DNA from: JAHQVI01 sp050330195
GTDB taxonomy: Bacteria > Pseudomonadota > Alphaproteobacteria > Rhizobiales > Rhodomicrobiaceae
Direction of reading: 5' to 3'
Assembly (NCBI GenBank): GCA_050330195.1
Contig: JBHJOB010000035.1
Coordinates: 1-64,000, forward strand
DNA length: 64,000 nucleotides
A program made the translations under genes and the position numbers. Below, piece by piece: positions 18,093 to 27,166 of this stretch (its first letter is position 1; each line of letters starts with the position of its first letter). Under the pieces are notes generated by a model that had not been told where the DNA came from, ran no database searches, and saw only the letters and a list, made by a program, of their open reading frames with translations.

Positions 18093-18121
18093 CGTGAAAG
18101 GCGCAAGGCACGCCTTTCACG
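18093..18121. terminator. Perfect hairpin between convergent genes
   Basis: CGTGAAAGGCG and CGCCTTTCACG pair over 11 bases around a 7-base loop. It sits between the ends of ubiB and the minus-strand SRPBCC gene. No T-run follows on either strand, so a terminator role is likely but not certain. Confidence 0.45.
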
Positions 18122-18149
18122 ACAGGCTCGATACTCGGGCGGCCGGGGA

Positions 18150-18644
18150 TCAGCCCCCCATGCGTTTACCCGTCTCAAGCAGCGATTTGAGGTCGCTGAG
18201 AACCCACGGCCAGCCGCCGCCGCCGCGCACGGGATCGCCGCCGCCCTTGACCATTCCGGCAACGATCGGCGCATCGGTCACATCATGCGTGAGGGTCAAG
18301 GTGCACACTCCGCCGTCGAACTCCTGGATCTCATAGGTGAGGCGCGTCGGCTTTTCGGCCGTAGTGTTCTCGTCGAAAAGCGGGTGCCAGGTCTGCACGA
18401 GCTTACGCGGCGGATCGCTCTCGATGACCTCCCCGACGATGATTTCATCGGGCATGCCCATGGATTTCATCTCCGCGCTGGCCGCGAAGCTGAACCGCCC
18501 CCCGGCTTTCAGATCATATGCCGCCCGGCCGCCATAAGCATATTTCTCGGTCCATTCGGGCTTGGTGATCGCGTCCCAGATCGCCTGTGCGGACGCCTTT
18601 ATGTAAACCTGATGAACCTGCACGGTCGCCGTCTTGTCCGTCAT
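18150..18644 (-). CDS. SRPBCC (AHSA1-like) family protein
   Basis: 164 residues starting MTDKTATVQVHQVYIKASAQAIWDAITKPEWTEKY, a typical START/AHSA1 opening. A ligand-cavity pattern follows, with GGRFSFAASAEM, VLESDPPRKLVQTWHPLF-like and LTYEIQEFDGGVCTLTLTHD. The ATG overlaps the stop of the upstream ArsR gene (ATGA), so they form a coupled pair. This ArsR-SRPBCC arrangement is very common; the ligand is unknown. Confidence 0.9.
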   Translation of the reverse strand: MTDKTATVQVHQVYIKASAQAIWDAITKPEWTEKYAYGGRAAYDLKAGGRFSFAASAEMKSMGMPDEIIVGEVIESDPPRKLVQTWHPLFDENTTAEKPTRLTYEIQEFDGGVCTLTLTHDVTDAPIVAGMVKGGGDPVRGGGGWPWVLSDLKSLLETGKRMGG

Positions 18645-18976
18645 GATGGTTTGTCCTTTTGCTTTTGCTCCAGCTCGGTCTTGAGCGCCACCAGCGCCTC
18701 CACCTCGCCTTCCCTGTATTTGCTGATCCACCGGTCGTGAATCAGACGGATCGGCACCGCATTCAGAAAATGCAGCTTCTCCCGGCCCGACCGGCGCGTG
18801 ATGACGAGACCGGCGTCCTCCAGAACCCGCAGATGTTTCATGACGCCGAAGCGTGTCATGTCGAGCCCGGACTCCAGTTCTTTCAGCGTGCGGCCGTCGC
18901 GCTGAAACAGGAGGTCAAGGAGATGTCGGCGTGTCGGGTCTGCAAGCGCCCTGAAGACGTGGTCGTCATCTGTCAC
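18641..18976 (-). CDS. ArsR-family winged-helix transcriptional regulator
   Basis: 111 residues. The fold pattern is DDDHVFRALADPTRRHLLDLLFQRDGRTLKELESGLDMTRFGVMKHLRVLEDAGLVITRRSGREKLHFLN, the classic ArsR HTH and wing. There are no obvious metal-ligand Cys pairs, which agrees with the non-metal subgroup paired with SRPBCC proteins. It probably represses its own operon. Confidence 0.92.
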   Translation of the reverse strand: MTDDDHVFRALADPTRRHLLDLLFQRDGRTLKELESGLDMTRFGVMKHLRVLEDAGLVITRRSGREKLHFLNAVPIRLIHDRWISKYREGEVEALVALKTELEQKQKDKPS

Positions 18977-19109
18977 CGGACGACAATAGGTGACTCTTTA
19001 GTCACCTGTCAAGCCGCACGCCGCGCACGCAGGCCGCCTGCGCGTATGGCAGTCTCATGAAGAACATTGAGAACCTTCGGAAGCAGGCCGGCCAGAACCG
19101 GCGCTGCGC

Positions 19110-22100
19110 TCACTCGGCGGGCGCGGCGGACCGGGCCTCCATCTCGCGGCGCTCCCGCGCCAGCGTGCTGATGCCGAAATCGTCGAAGATCGTATAGACG
19201 GCGGGCACGACGAACAGCGAGATCAGCGAGGCCGCGATCAGCCCGAAGGCAAGACTGGTCACCAGCGGAATCAGCACCTGCGCCTGCAGGCTGGTTTCCA
19301 GCAGGAGCGGCAACAGGCCGACGATCGTCGTCATCGTCGTCAGCAGCATGGCCCGGAACCGGGCGCGTGCGCCGAGCGGGGCGATGTCCTCCACACGGTC
19401 CCCCGGCTTGTGGCTGGTCTTGATGAACTGCACCAGCAGGATCGAATTGTTGACGACGACACCCGCCAGCGCCACGAAACCGAGCATGCTCGGCATGGTG
19501 AAATCGAGCCCGAGCAGGAGATGCCCGGCCACCGCGCCGATGAATGCGAACGGGATCACCAGCATGACCACGATCGGCTCGACATAGCTGCGGAACTGGA
19601 AGCTGAGCAGGAGAAAGACGCCCAGCAATCCGAGGACAAAGCCGCCGATCATCGCACCCTGCGTGGTCGCCGCCTCGCGGTCCTGCCCTTCCACGGCGAT
19701 GCGCACCTGAGGATGCCTTTCGAGAAAGTCCGGCAACAGACGGGTGCGGAAATCATTCACGATCTCGTTGGCGTTGCCAAGCCGCGTATCCACATCGCCC
19801 TGTACACTGACCGTCCGCAGGCGGTTCACACGGTTGATGCGGGCATAGCCGCGTTCGCGCGACAGCGTCGCGACGGCTGACAGGGGCACGAGATCGCCAT
19901 TGGGCGTCGTGACGGTGAAATAATCCAGATCGTCGAGGCTGTTCTGGTCCTCCGCGCTCAGCCGCGCATCGATCTCGTAGGATTCGCGTCCCACCTGAAT
20001 CTCGCTGACGGTCGTGCCGAAGAACGCCTTGCGAAGCTGGTCGGCAACCACTTGGGCGGAGAGACCGAGCGAATTGCCTGACTCATTCAGTTTCACGGTA
20101 ATTTCCGGCTTGCCGAGCCGCAGATCGTCAGTCAGATCCTGCGCGCCGCGATAACCGCGCAGGATGCTCTGAAGGTCGAGCGAAGCCGCCTTGAGCGCAT
20201 CGAGATCCCCCCCCTGCAGGCGTATGTCGAAGGCGCGCCCCGCCGGGCCAAGCGCCGCTTCGGTGAATTTCATGCTGATGACGTCCGGTATCTTGCCGGT
20301 TTCCTCACGCCAGGCGGCAAGAATGTCATCGTTCCGTGTCGTGCGCAGCCCGTTGGCGAGGAAATCCGCGCTCACGGTCGCCACATGCGGTCCGCTCTCA
20401 TAGGCGTCCGCATTCTCGTTATAGCGCGTCGTCACATTGGTCACGAGCGACCGGCCTTCAGGCTGTTCCGGGGTGTATTTCGCATTCACCCGGTCGAGCG
20501 CGGCGGTCACGCGGTTGACGACCTCGCCGGTCCTGCTGAGCGGCGTGCCCTGTGGCAGCAGGATGCGCGCCTCCAGCGTATCGCCGTCGAGATCGGGAAA
20601 GGCGCGGAATTTGAGCAGCCCGCCCGCCATGGCGGAAATCGCGATCAGCAGGAGGCAGATGGCCGCGCCCACGGTGAAATAGCGCCACTTCACCAGCCGG
20701 TCCACGCCGCGGCCGACGAGATGCTCCCGCGACCAGTCGATCGCGCCATTGACGCGCCGCTGGATGGCGCCCGGCTCGGCCCGGATCGAGCCCTTGAGGT
20801 GATGCGGCAGGATCAGAAACGCCTCGACTAGCGAGACGACAAGCACCGCGATCATCACGACGGGAATGACGCTGAGGATCTGCCCGATATCGCCCTTGAG
20901 AAACGCCAGCGAGCCGAAGATGCAGACGGTCGTTGCAAATGACGCCAGTACGCCCGGCATGACCTCGCGCGCGCCCTCCACAACCGCGTCGAGCGGCTTC
21001 AGCCCTTTCTGGCTCTTGGTGGCGATGTTCTCCGATATGACGATGGCGTCGTCCATCAGCAGGCCGATCACGATCAGCAGCGCCACCATGGTCAGCATGT
21101 TGATCGAGTAGCCGAGCACGACCATCAGCCCGAACGCGCCCATGAAGGAGACGGGCAGGCCGAGGGAAATCCAGAAGGAATAGCGGAATCCGAAGAAGAG
21201 CCACATCGCCGCGAAGACGAGCAGCAGCCCTTGCGCACCGTTTTTCAGGATCATGTCGAGGCGGTCGCGCACGATGGAGGACAGATCCCTCGCGACGACG
21301 AGTTCAACGCCCGGCGGCGCGATCTGGCGCTCATTCTCCAGAAACGCATTCAGCGCGTCGATGACGTTCAGCGCGTCCTGTTGCCGTGTCTTCGTGACAT
21401 CGAGAAACGCGGCGGGCTTGCCATTGAAGATGATGCGCTGCTCGTCGCGCTCAAAGCGGTTGGTGATCGTCGCGATGTCACCGAGGCGCACCTGACCGCC
21501 GCTCGCCCCCGACACGACGATCAGGTCGCGCATCGCATGCGCCGTCTGCCGCTCATCAGCAAAACGCACCAGGATTTCCTGCTCGCCGGTCTCGATGCTG
21601 CCCGCCGGCAGGTCGATGTTCTGCCGCGAGATCGTGCCGGCGATGTCGGCAAGGCTGAGACCGAACTGGCGCAGAATGGCGCTCGGGATTTCGATGCGGA
21701 TCTGGCGGTCGGAAAAGCCCTTGATCTCGACCTTCGGAATCTGCCCGGTACGGAGCATTTTCTCCTTCAGATCTTCCGCGTATTCCTTCAGATCGGTGAG
21801 CGACTCCGGCCCGGTCACGGCAACGGCGGCGACAAAGTCGGTCCGGCCAAGCTGGCGGATGACCGGAGCTTCGGTATTTGCGGGGAACTTGGCGATGGCG
21901 TCGACTTCGGTCTTGATGTCGGAGAAGAACCTGTCGAGATTGGTGCCTTCGGTCGCCTTGAGCGTCGCGGTGGCCTGCCCTTCCCGGGCCTCGCATGTCA
22001 CTTCCGCCACATTGTCCACGCCGTCAACCGCATCTTCGAGACGGCGGCAGATGCCGTTCTCGACATCCTCCGGGCGTGCGCCGGGATAGAGCACCTGCAC

Positions 22101-22232
22101 CTGCACCTGGTTCGGTTCGATGCTCGGAAAGGTCTCGCGTCGCAGTGTCGGCGCAAGGTAGAGTCCGATGGCCAGCAGGGCGATCATCATGAGATTGGCG
22201 GCGGTCGGGTGGCCAGCGAAAAAACGGATCAT
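19110..22232 (-). CDS. RND efflux transporter, inner-membrane pump subunit
   Basis: 1040 residues, full length for a hydrophobe/amphiphile RND pump. Twelve membrane helices lie in the usual 1+5+1+5 pattern with two large periplasmic loops. Helix 4 carries the proton-relay aspartates (GLLMDDAIVISENIATK). The porter-domain start (RRETFPSIEPNQVQVQVLYPGARPEDVENGICRRLEDAV) is typical. The start overlaps the stop of the fusion-protein gene (ATGA). No outer-membrane channel gene is adjacent, so it probably uses a TolC-like protein from elsewhere. Confidence 0.95.
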   Translation of the reverse strand: MIRFFAGHPTAANLMMIALLAIGLYLAPTLRRETFPSIEPNQVQVQVLYPGARPEDVENGICRRLEDAVDGVDNVAEVTCEAREGQATATLKATEGTNLDRFFSDIKTEVDAIAKFPANTEAPVIRQLGRTDFVAAVAVTGPESLTDLKEYAEDLKEKMLRTGQIPKVEIKGFSDRQIRIEIPSAILRQFGLSLADIAGTISRQNIDLPAGSIETGEQEILVRFADERQTAHAMRDLIVVSGASGGQVRLGDIATITNRFERDEQRIIFNGKPAAFLDVTKTRQQDALNVIDALNAFLENERQIAPPGVELVVARDLSSIVRDRLDMILKNGAQGLLLVFAAMWLFFGFRYSFWISLGLPVSFMGAFGLMVVLGYSINMLTMVALLIVIGLLMDDAIVISENIATKSQKGLKPLDAVVEGAREVMPGVLASFATTVCIFGSLAFLKGDIGQILSVIPVVMIAVLVVSLVEAFLILPHHLKGSIRAEPGAIQRRVNGAIDWSREHLVGRGVDRLVKWRYFTVGAAICLLLIAISAMAGGLLKFRAFPDLDGDTLEARILLPQGTPLSRTGEVVNRVTAALDRVNAKYTPEQPEGRSLVTNVTTRYNENADAYESGPHVATVSADFLANGLRTTRNDDILAAWREETGKIPDVISMKFTEAALGPAGRAFDIRLQGGDLDALKAASLDLQSILRGYRGAQDLTDDLRLGKPEITVKLNESGNSLGLSAQVVADQLRKAFFGTTVSEIQVGRESYEIDARLSAEDQNSLDDLDYFTVTTPNGDLVPLSAVATLSRERGYARINRVNRLRTVSVQGDVDTRLGNANEIVNDFRTRLLPDFLERHPQVRIAVEGQDREAATTQGAMIGGFVLGLLGVFLLLSFQFRSYVEPIVVMLVIPFAFIGAVAGHLLLGLDFTMPSMLGFVALAGVVVNNSILLVQFIKTSHKPGDRVEDIAPLGARARFRAMLLTTMTTIVGLLPLLLETSLQAQVLIPLVTSLAFGLIAASLISLFVVPAVYTIFDDFGISTLARERREMEARSAAPAE

Positions 22233-23605
22233 TGGCCTGCTTCCTTCGCCGGAGCCGCTTCGGCGAGCGTTCCGGCAAGCTCGCCATCCTCGACCATGTC
22301 GAGCAGCATGTTCGGAATGGCCGGGCTCAGATCGCTTACGACGACCCGTTCGCCGGCTTTCAGCCCCTCTTCGATGACCGCGATGTCGCCCTGGACGATG
22401 CGCGTCGTGACGAGCCGGATCTCCAGCCGGCCGTCGCTGCCGGCAATGTAGATCTTGCCGTCATGAACGGCGGAGCGAGGGATCACGATCCGGCCGCTGA
22501 GCGGATTGGCGCGCAGTTCCGCCTCGACGAACATGCCCTTGACCAGCGGGGGACGTTCGCCGGGCGAGGCCCGCTCATAGGGCTTGTCGACCTCGACGAT
22601 CGCGCCGATCGTGCGGGTCCTGGGATCGACCGTGTCGCTGATCCGCACGACATCGCCTTCCCAGCTCAGGGTGAAATCGTCAAAACGCAGCAGGATGGTC
22701 GCCTTCAGGCCGAAACGGTCGATGATTTCGCGGAAGCCTTCGCGGCTGATGATAGGCGGCGTATCCACACGGCCGCCCGCAACGAGATTGGAGAAACTGC
22801 GGAACTGGCCCAGCGGGATCTGCACATTGACCTCCGCCGCCTCGATGCCGTCAGCGGTCCCGAGCGAGGCGCCGACGCCGACATATTGCGTCTCCTCGAC
22901 CGACGCCTCGGCGATCCTGGCGTCGAAGGGCAGCCGCACGCTGGTGCGCTCCAGATTGAGCCGGGCTGACTCCAGCTGGGCGTTGTTGACTTCGATCTGC
23001 TGCTGTTGCGCGTTGCGCTGCGAGGGGACCAGCCGCAGCGTGTTTTCAAGCTCCTGAACCCGCGCCTGCTGGGTCAGCAGGGCGCGCTGCTCTGCATCGA
23101 CCGCCGATTGCGCGATGGTGCCGCGCGACAGCAGCGTCTTCTTGCGCTCCAGATCATCCTGATTGAGCGCAAGCGAGCTTTTCTCGATCTCCAGCGACTG
23201 GCGCGCATTATCCTCCTGCGACTTCAACTCGGCGAGCCTGGCCTCCGCCGAACGGATATTGGCCTCGGCCTGCTGGATGGCGATCTGGTAGTCTTCCGGC
23301 GCGATCCGCACGATCTCGGCGCCCTGCGGCAGGATCGCACCGCGCTTGTAATCGGGATGAACGTAGCCGACGCGCCCGGCAACCTGCGCGACGGCATTCC
23401 ACGTGCGCGCCGGGGAGACGACGCCATAGCCGCGCAGGCGTGGCACGAAATCGGTCTCTTGCGCGGTGATGACGCGAACGCTTCGGCTCAACTCCTCCGG
23501 GGGCCTTTGCGCGGGTGGCTCCCGGCCGGCGACCAGACTGAAGAGAATGAAGCCGCCGACGGCGACAGGGGCCAGAAAAAGAAACAGACGTGTGAGATTT
23601 CTCAT
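22229..23605 (-). CDS. RND efflux membrane fusion protein (HlyD family)
   Basis: About 458 residues starting MRNLTRLFLFLAPVAVGGFILFSLVAG, a single N-terminal anchor. A lipoyl/beta-barrel part (VITAQETDFVPRLRGYGVVSPARTWNAVAQVAGRVGYV) follows. A long alpha-helical hairpin spans about residues 115-215 (AELKSQEDNARQSLEIEKSSLAL...). The protein bridges the pump to an outer-membrane channel. It is the first gene of the pump operon and divergent from the Spy-like gene; a CpxR-like box lies 138 bases upstream. Confidence 0.93.
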   Translation of the reverse strand: MRNLTRLFLFLAPVAVGGFILFSLVAGREPPAQRPPEELSRSVRVITAQETDFVPRLRGYGVVSPARTWNAVAQVAGRVGYVHPDYKRGAILPQGAEIVRIAPEDYQIAIQQAEANIRSAEARLAELKSQEDNARQSLEIEKSSLALNQDDLERKKTLLSRGTIAQSAVDAEQRALLTQQARVQELENTLRLVPSQRNAQQQQIEVNNAQLESARLNLERTSVRLPFDARIAEASVEETQYVGVGASLGTADGIEAAEVNVQIPLGQFRSFSNLVAGGRVDTPPIISREGFREIIDRFGLKATILLRFDDFTLSWEGDVVRISDTVDPRTRTIGAIVEVDKPYERASPGERPPLVKGMFVEAELRANPLSGRIVIPRSAVHDGKIYIAGSDGRLEIRLVTTRIVQGDIAVIEEGLKAGERVVVSDLSPAIPNMLLDMVEDGELAGTLAEAAPAKEAGQ

Positions 23606-23742
23606 GGAATTGCCCCTGTGGCGCGAGGTCCTGATCAACGCCCTTCATATATACGCCGTAACGATGAAACAGAAGCATACGGCGTCGAAATGGCCGCCTG
23701 CCGACATTTCCCATACCCCGCGACACGCCGCGATCCGGCGGA

Positions 23743-23757
23743 TTTACAGAACTTTAC
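23743..23757. promoter_or_regulatory. CpxR-type direct repeat (TTTAC-N5-TTTAC)
   Basis: TTTAC AGAAC TTTAC reads GTAAA-N5-GTAAA on the minus strand, the described CpxR consensus spacing. It lies between the divergent RND operon and the Spy/CpxP-like gene that precedes a CpxRA-like pair. That the local regulator binds it is inference. Confidence 0.5.
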
Positions 23758-23839
23758 AAAGACAGCGTTATTCCGAAACACCGCGGGACTATCTCTCCAT
23801 CATCACTCACGAACATCTCAACACGAGGATGATAGAGCA

Positions 23840-24388
23840 ATGACGGACACGAATATGGACAATGGCGGCCCCAACCAGCCCCCCGCCAGCCCGCGCAAAC
23901 GCCGCTGGGGCAAGCGCCTGCTGATCGGCGCCCTGCTGGTCGGCGTCGGCATGGTGCCCGGCGTCATCATCGGCGCGCACAAGGCAACGGCATGGGTCGG
24001 ACATATGGCCTACACGATCAAGCACGATCCCGAACGCATGGCCGAGCGCATTGACCGGCGCGTAGAAAAGGTTCTCTCCCGCGTCGACGCCACCGACGAA
24101 CAGAAGCAGAAGGTGAGCGCCGCGGCAAAATCGGCAATTTCCGATCTGGCCGCCCTCGGCATCGAGCCAGGCGAGGCGCGCGGAAAGCTGATCGAGCTCA
24201 TGCGGGCCGATACGATCGACCCGGCGGCATTCGAGGCGCTGCGGGCCGAGCAGGTCGCCAAGATGGAAACCGCATCGAAGCGGCTCGTGACGGCGCTGAC
24301 CGATGCCGCATCCGCGCTGACGCCGGAACAGCGCCGCGAGCTGACCGAGCGCTGGCAGAGGCGTCATTCGCGCCGCTGGTCCGAATGA
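23840..24388 (+). CDS. Spy/CpxP-like periplasmic protein
   Basis: 182 residues. A basic N-terminus (PRKRRWGKR) precedes one hydrophobic helix (LLIGALLVGVGMVPGVIIG), serving as signal or anchor. A helical periplasmic domain follows. It is rich in charged residues, with KVLSRVDATDEQKQKVSAAAKSAI and ASALTPEQRRELTERWQRRH, the latter matching the LTXXQ-type repeat of Spy/CpxP. Such proteins sense or chaperone misfolded envelope proteins and feed back on CpxA-type kinases. It is transcribed with the downstream regulator and kinase (46-base gap). Confidence 0.8.
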   Translation: MTDTNMDNGGPNQPPASPRKRRWGKRLLIGALLVGVGMVPGVIIGAHKATAWVGHMAYTIKHDPERMAERIDRRVEKVLSRVDATDEQKQKVSAAAKSAISDLAALGIEPGEARGKLIELMRADTIDPAAFEALRAEQVAKMETASKRLVTALTDAASALTPEQRRELTERWQRRHSRRWSE

Positions 24389-24434
24389 AAGGGCTGGGCA
24401 TGAAAGCGGCATTGCTGATAAAGCCAATGCTGCC

Positions 24435-25136
24435 ATGCCCAGTATACTTCTTGTCGATGACGACACGCGCCTTGCCTCGATGGTCGCGGATTACCTTCGC
24501 GGCCATCAGTTCGACGTCACTCACGCCGCCGACGGCGCATCCGCCCGCGCCCGGCTGGCGCGCGAGCGTTTCGATGTGATGATCCTCGACCTGATGCTGC
24601 CCGATACCGACGGGCTGGACCTGTTCCGCGAATTGCAGAACGAGCCGGCCTTCCGCGCCCTGCCCGTGATCATGCTGACCGCGCGCGGCGATCCGATGGA
24701 CCGGGTGGTGGGGCTCGAAATCGGCGCGGAGGATTACATTGCCAAGCCCTTCGAGCCGCGCGAATTGCTGGCCCGCATCCGCGTCGTCCTGCGCCGGGCG
24801 CGCGCTCCCGCAACGGACAGCCTCCGCTTCGGGCAACTCGAAATCGACCGTGGCAGCCGGCTCGTGCGGCTGGGCGATGAGGAAAAGCCCCTGACCAGCC
24901 ATCAATACGACCTGCTGCTCGCCCTGGCGGAACGCGCCGGACGGGTGCTCTCCCGCGAAACCCTCGCCGATCTCGTCCGCGCCGATAGCGCGCAAGCCTA
25001 TGATCCGGCATTCGACCGCTCCATCGACGTCCATATCGCCCGCATCCGCGCGGCCATCGAGGACGACCCCAAACGCCCCCGGCGCATCCTCACCGTTCGC
25101 GGCGTCGGCTATGTCTTCGCCAAAGGGCAAAGCTGA
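24435..25136 (+). CDS. Response regulator, OmpR/PhoB family (CpxR-like)
   Basis: 233 residues. The receiver domain has the acidic pair D8/D9, phospho-acceptor Asp52 in MILDLMLPDTDG, and the Thr/Lys switch residues in IMLTARGD and YIAKPFEPREL. The winged-helix DNA-binding domain (about 130-230) includes LTSHQYDLLLALAERAGRVLSRETL and VDVHIARIRAAIEDDP-like, ending RRILTVRGVGYVFA. Its stop overlaps the kinase start (TGATG). With the Spy-like gene upstream this looks like a Cpx-type envelope stress circuit. Confidence 0.93.
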   Translation: MPSILLVDDDTRLASMVADYLRGHQFDVTHAADGASARARLARERFDVMILDLMLPDTDGLDLFRELQNEPAFRALPVIMLTARGDPMDRVVGLEIGAEDYIAKPFEPRELLARIRVVLRRARAPATDSLRFGQLEIDRGSRLVRLGDEEKPLTSHQYDLLLALAERAGRVLSRETLADLVRADSAQAYDPAFDRSIDVHIARIRAAIEDDPKRPRRILTVRGVGYVFAKGQS

Positions 25137-26437
25137 TGAACCGTCTTTATATCCGCATCTATCTGACGGTTCTGGGCAGCTTGCTGGTTTTTGCGCTGCT
25201 CGCCGGGCTTGCCGCCGCCATGCTGAGCGTTTTGGACGATGACGAGCGGCGTCCGTGGGGCGACATGGGCGCGGATGTGGCCGAGCGCCTGCTCCCCGCC
25301 GATCGCGATCCCGCAGCGCTCGCCGCCGAGCTGGATTACTGGCGTGAGCGGACCGGATTTTCGCTGATGCTCCTGTCGTCCGGCGGTGAGGTCATGGCGC
25401 AGTCCGGCATGATTCCGCCGGACATCCGCGACCGCGCCGAAGAGCGGCGCGAGGGCCGGCGCAGGATCTGGCGGGCGCGGGGCGGGCTCGTCGGGCTGAC
25501 CATGGATGACGGACGCCAGTTCCTTGCGCTGGGGCCGGATGACGGTCACCGCTGGTTCCGCCGTTTGCGCTGGCTCGCCGCCCTTCTCGGCATCGGGCTG
25601 GCGGTCGGGATTGCGGCCTATCCGCTCGTTCGCCATCTGGCACGCCGTCTGGAGCGGCTGGAGACAGGGGTTGCCGCCTTCGGGGACGGCGACCTGAAAG
25701 CGCGCGTTCCGGTCAGCGGGCGCGACGAAATCGCGCGGCTGGCGGTCACGTTCAATGCTTCGGCGGACAGGATCGAGGACTTGCTGAACGCTCATCGCAA
25801 CCTGCTGGCCAACGCCTCGCACGAATTGCGTTCGCCTTTGTCACGGCTGCGCATGGCGGTCGCCAGGCTCGACCTGACGGGCGCGGGGGAACCGGACCGC
25901 ATTGAAATCAACCGCAATATCGAGGAGCTGGACGAACTGGTGGAGGAAATCCTGCTGGCCAGCCGGCTACAGGCGAACGCGGCCAGCGAGATCCGGTGGG
26001 AAGACGTCGACCTGGTCGGATTGCTGGCCGAAGAATGCGCCCCGTTCGATGCTGAACTGGAAGCGCCGCCGGGTGAGACCTTGGTCATCGAGGGCGACAG
26101 CCGCTTGCTGCGGCGGCTTTTCCGCAATCTGTTCGATAACGCCTCACGTTACGCGGGAGATGAACCAACCACGGTCACACTTCACATTCATGAGGGGGAT
26201 ATTCGTGTTGCGGTCTGCGATCGCGGCCCCGGTATTCCGGAAGCCGAGCGCGAAGCCGTCTTCGAGCCGTTCCATCGCTTGACGAATACACCGGAAAGCC
26301 TGGCGGGCGCCGGCCTCGGCCTGGCGCTTGTCAGGCAGATCGCCCTGCGTCACGGTGGATCGGCGCGATGCAAAGCGCGCGAAGGCGGCGGGACATGCTT
26401 CGAAATCCGTCTCCCGAAGGAACGGCCCGCAGGCTGA
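25136..26437 (+). CDS. Sensor histidine kinase (CpxA-like)
   Basis: 433 residues. Membrane helices at about 8-32 and 145-163 bracket a small periplasmic domain. A HAMP linker follows (RRLERLETGVAAFGDGDLKARVPVSGRDEIARLAVTFN). The H-box is NASHELRSPLSRLRMAVARL with the phospho-accepting His229, then the N-box FRNLFDNASRYAG and G-boxes VCDRGPGIPEAE and GAGLGLALVRQIA. The HELRSPLSRLR motif is close to that of CpxA kinases. It is the last gene of the operon. Confidence 0.93.
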   Translation: MNRLYIRIYLTVLGSLLVFALLAGLAAAMLSVLDDDERRPWGDMGADVAERLLPADRDPAALAAELDYWRERTGFSLMLLSSGGEVMAQSGMIPPDIRDRAEERREGRRRIWRARGGLVGLTMDDGRQFLALGPDDGHRWFRRLRWLAALLGIGLAVGIAAYPLVRHLARRLERLETGVAAFGDGDLKARVPVSGRDEIARLAVTFNASADRIEDLLNAHRNLLANASHELRSPLSRLRMAVARLDLTGAGEPDRIEINRNIEELDELVEEILLASRLQANAASEIRWEDVDLVGLLAEECAPFDAELEAPPGETLVIEGDSRLLRRLFRNLFDNASRYAGDEPTTVTLHIHEGDIRVAVCDRGPGIPEAEREAVFEPFHRLTNTPESLAGAGLGLALVRQIALRHGGSARCKAREGGGTCFEIRLPKERPAG

Positions 26438-26543
26438 ATTCCACAGCTCGAAACGGCCATCATTTATCAGGGAAGAGGGGCCGAAACATTTCTCAAATGG
26501 TTCCAAAATCCAGCTCGGGAGACATCTTGCGACAATCTAAAGC

Positions 26544-26569
26544 GGAACTTACAGCGGACCCATCCCGTT
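26544..26569 (+). promoter_or_regulatory. EcfG-type (general stress response) promoter
   Basis: GGAAC (26544-26548), a 17-base spacer, then CGTT (26566-26569). This matches the alphaproteobacterial EcfG sigma factor consensus. It lies 64 bases upstream of the BA14K-like gene start, in the same orientation. Confidence 0.6.
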
Positions 26570-26632
26570 CCTTTCCCAGAGCAAGACTAGAGGACGCCCT
26601 TGATGGCGATTCTTGCGAAAGGAAGGTAAATT

Positions 26633-27088
26633 ATGAGGTATCTCAAGAAGATTGGCCTTGCCGGCATGCTCGGTGTGGCCGCAACATTCGCGCCCGTTTC
26701 AGGCGTCGCCACGGCGCAGGCAGCACCCGGCGTAATGGCCCAGATCGGCGGCATGCAGGATCTGCAGAGGAACGCTGCAATGCTTCAGGAAGTTCAGAAC
26801 CGGCGCGGACGCGGCTGGGGTAAACGCGGCCGCGGCTGGAACAAGGGCAACCGCGGCTACCGTGGAGGCAAGCGGTATAACAGACGCTATCGCCGTGATC
26901 GCGGCTTCAATCCCGGCGTCGCGATCGGGCTTGGCATTCTCGGCGCAATGATCGCCCGAGGCCACAGCGAATCCTATGCCCGCTCGGCCATGCAGCGCTG
27001 CGATGACCGCTTCCGCTCCTTTGAATGGAGTACGGGTTACTACACGACTTACGGCGGTCAGAAGCGGCTTTGCCCTTATCTGCGTTAA
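26633..27088 (+). CDS. BA14K-family-like secreted basic protein
   Basis: 151 residues. The signal peptide spans about 1-31 (cleavage near AQA-AP). A highly basic Gly/Arg-rich region with RGRGW and NRGYRGG repeats (58-92) and a hydrophobic segment (GVAIGLGILGAMIARG) follow. The tail RCDDRFRSFEWSTGYYTTYGGQKRLCPYLR matches the BA14K pattern, two Cys flanking a Tyr/Gly motif. BA14K proteins are abundant secreted proteins of Hyphomicrobiales. AAAGGAAGG precedes the ATG. An EcfG promoter upstream suggests stress or stationary-phase expression. Confidence 0.85.
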   Translation: MRYLKKIGLAGMLGVAATFAPVSGVATAQAAPGVMAQIGGMQDLQRNAAMLQEVQNRRGRGWGKRGRGWNKGNRGYRGGKRYNRRYRRDRGFNPGVAIGLGILGAMIARGHSESYARSAMQRCDDRFRSFEWSTGYYTTYGGQKRLCPYLR

Positions 27089-27104
27089 TTCGCATCCGCT
27101 AAAG

Positions 27105-27134
27105 AAAAGGCTGGCATCATGCCAGCCTTTTTTG
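27105..27134. terminator. Rho-independent terminator, bidirectional form
   Basis: AAAAGGCTGGC / GCCAGCCTTTT with loop ATCAT, followed by a T7 run on the plus strand and T4 on the minus strand. It separates the BA14K gene from the convergent Fe-S carrier gene. Confidence 0.85.
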
Positions 27135-27166
27135 TCCGAGAAATCAGTGGAATTAAACTGCGCGGA

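Noticed and set aside
16756..18120. A 454-residue minus-strand open frame opposite ubiB
   Set aside because: Antisense shadow of ubiB, which carries all ABC1 motifs. No family features in the shadow.
21231..22451. A 406-residue plus-strand open frame opposite the RND pump and fusion-protein genes
   Set aside because: Spans two real overlapping genes on the other strand and has antisense-type composition.
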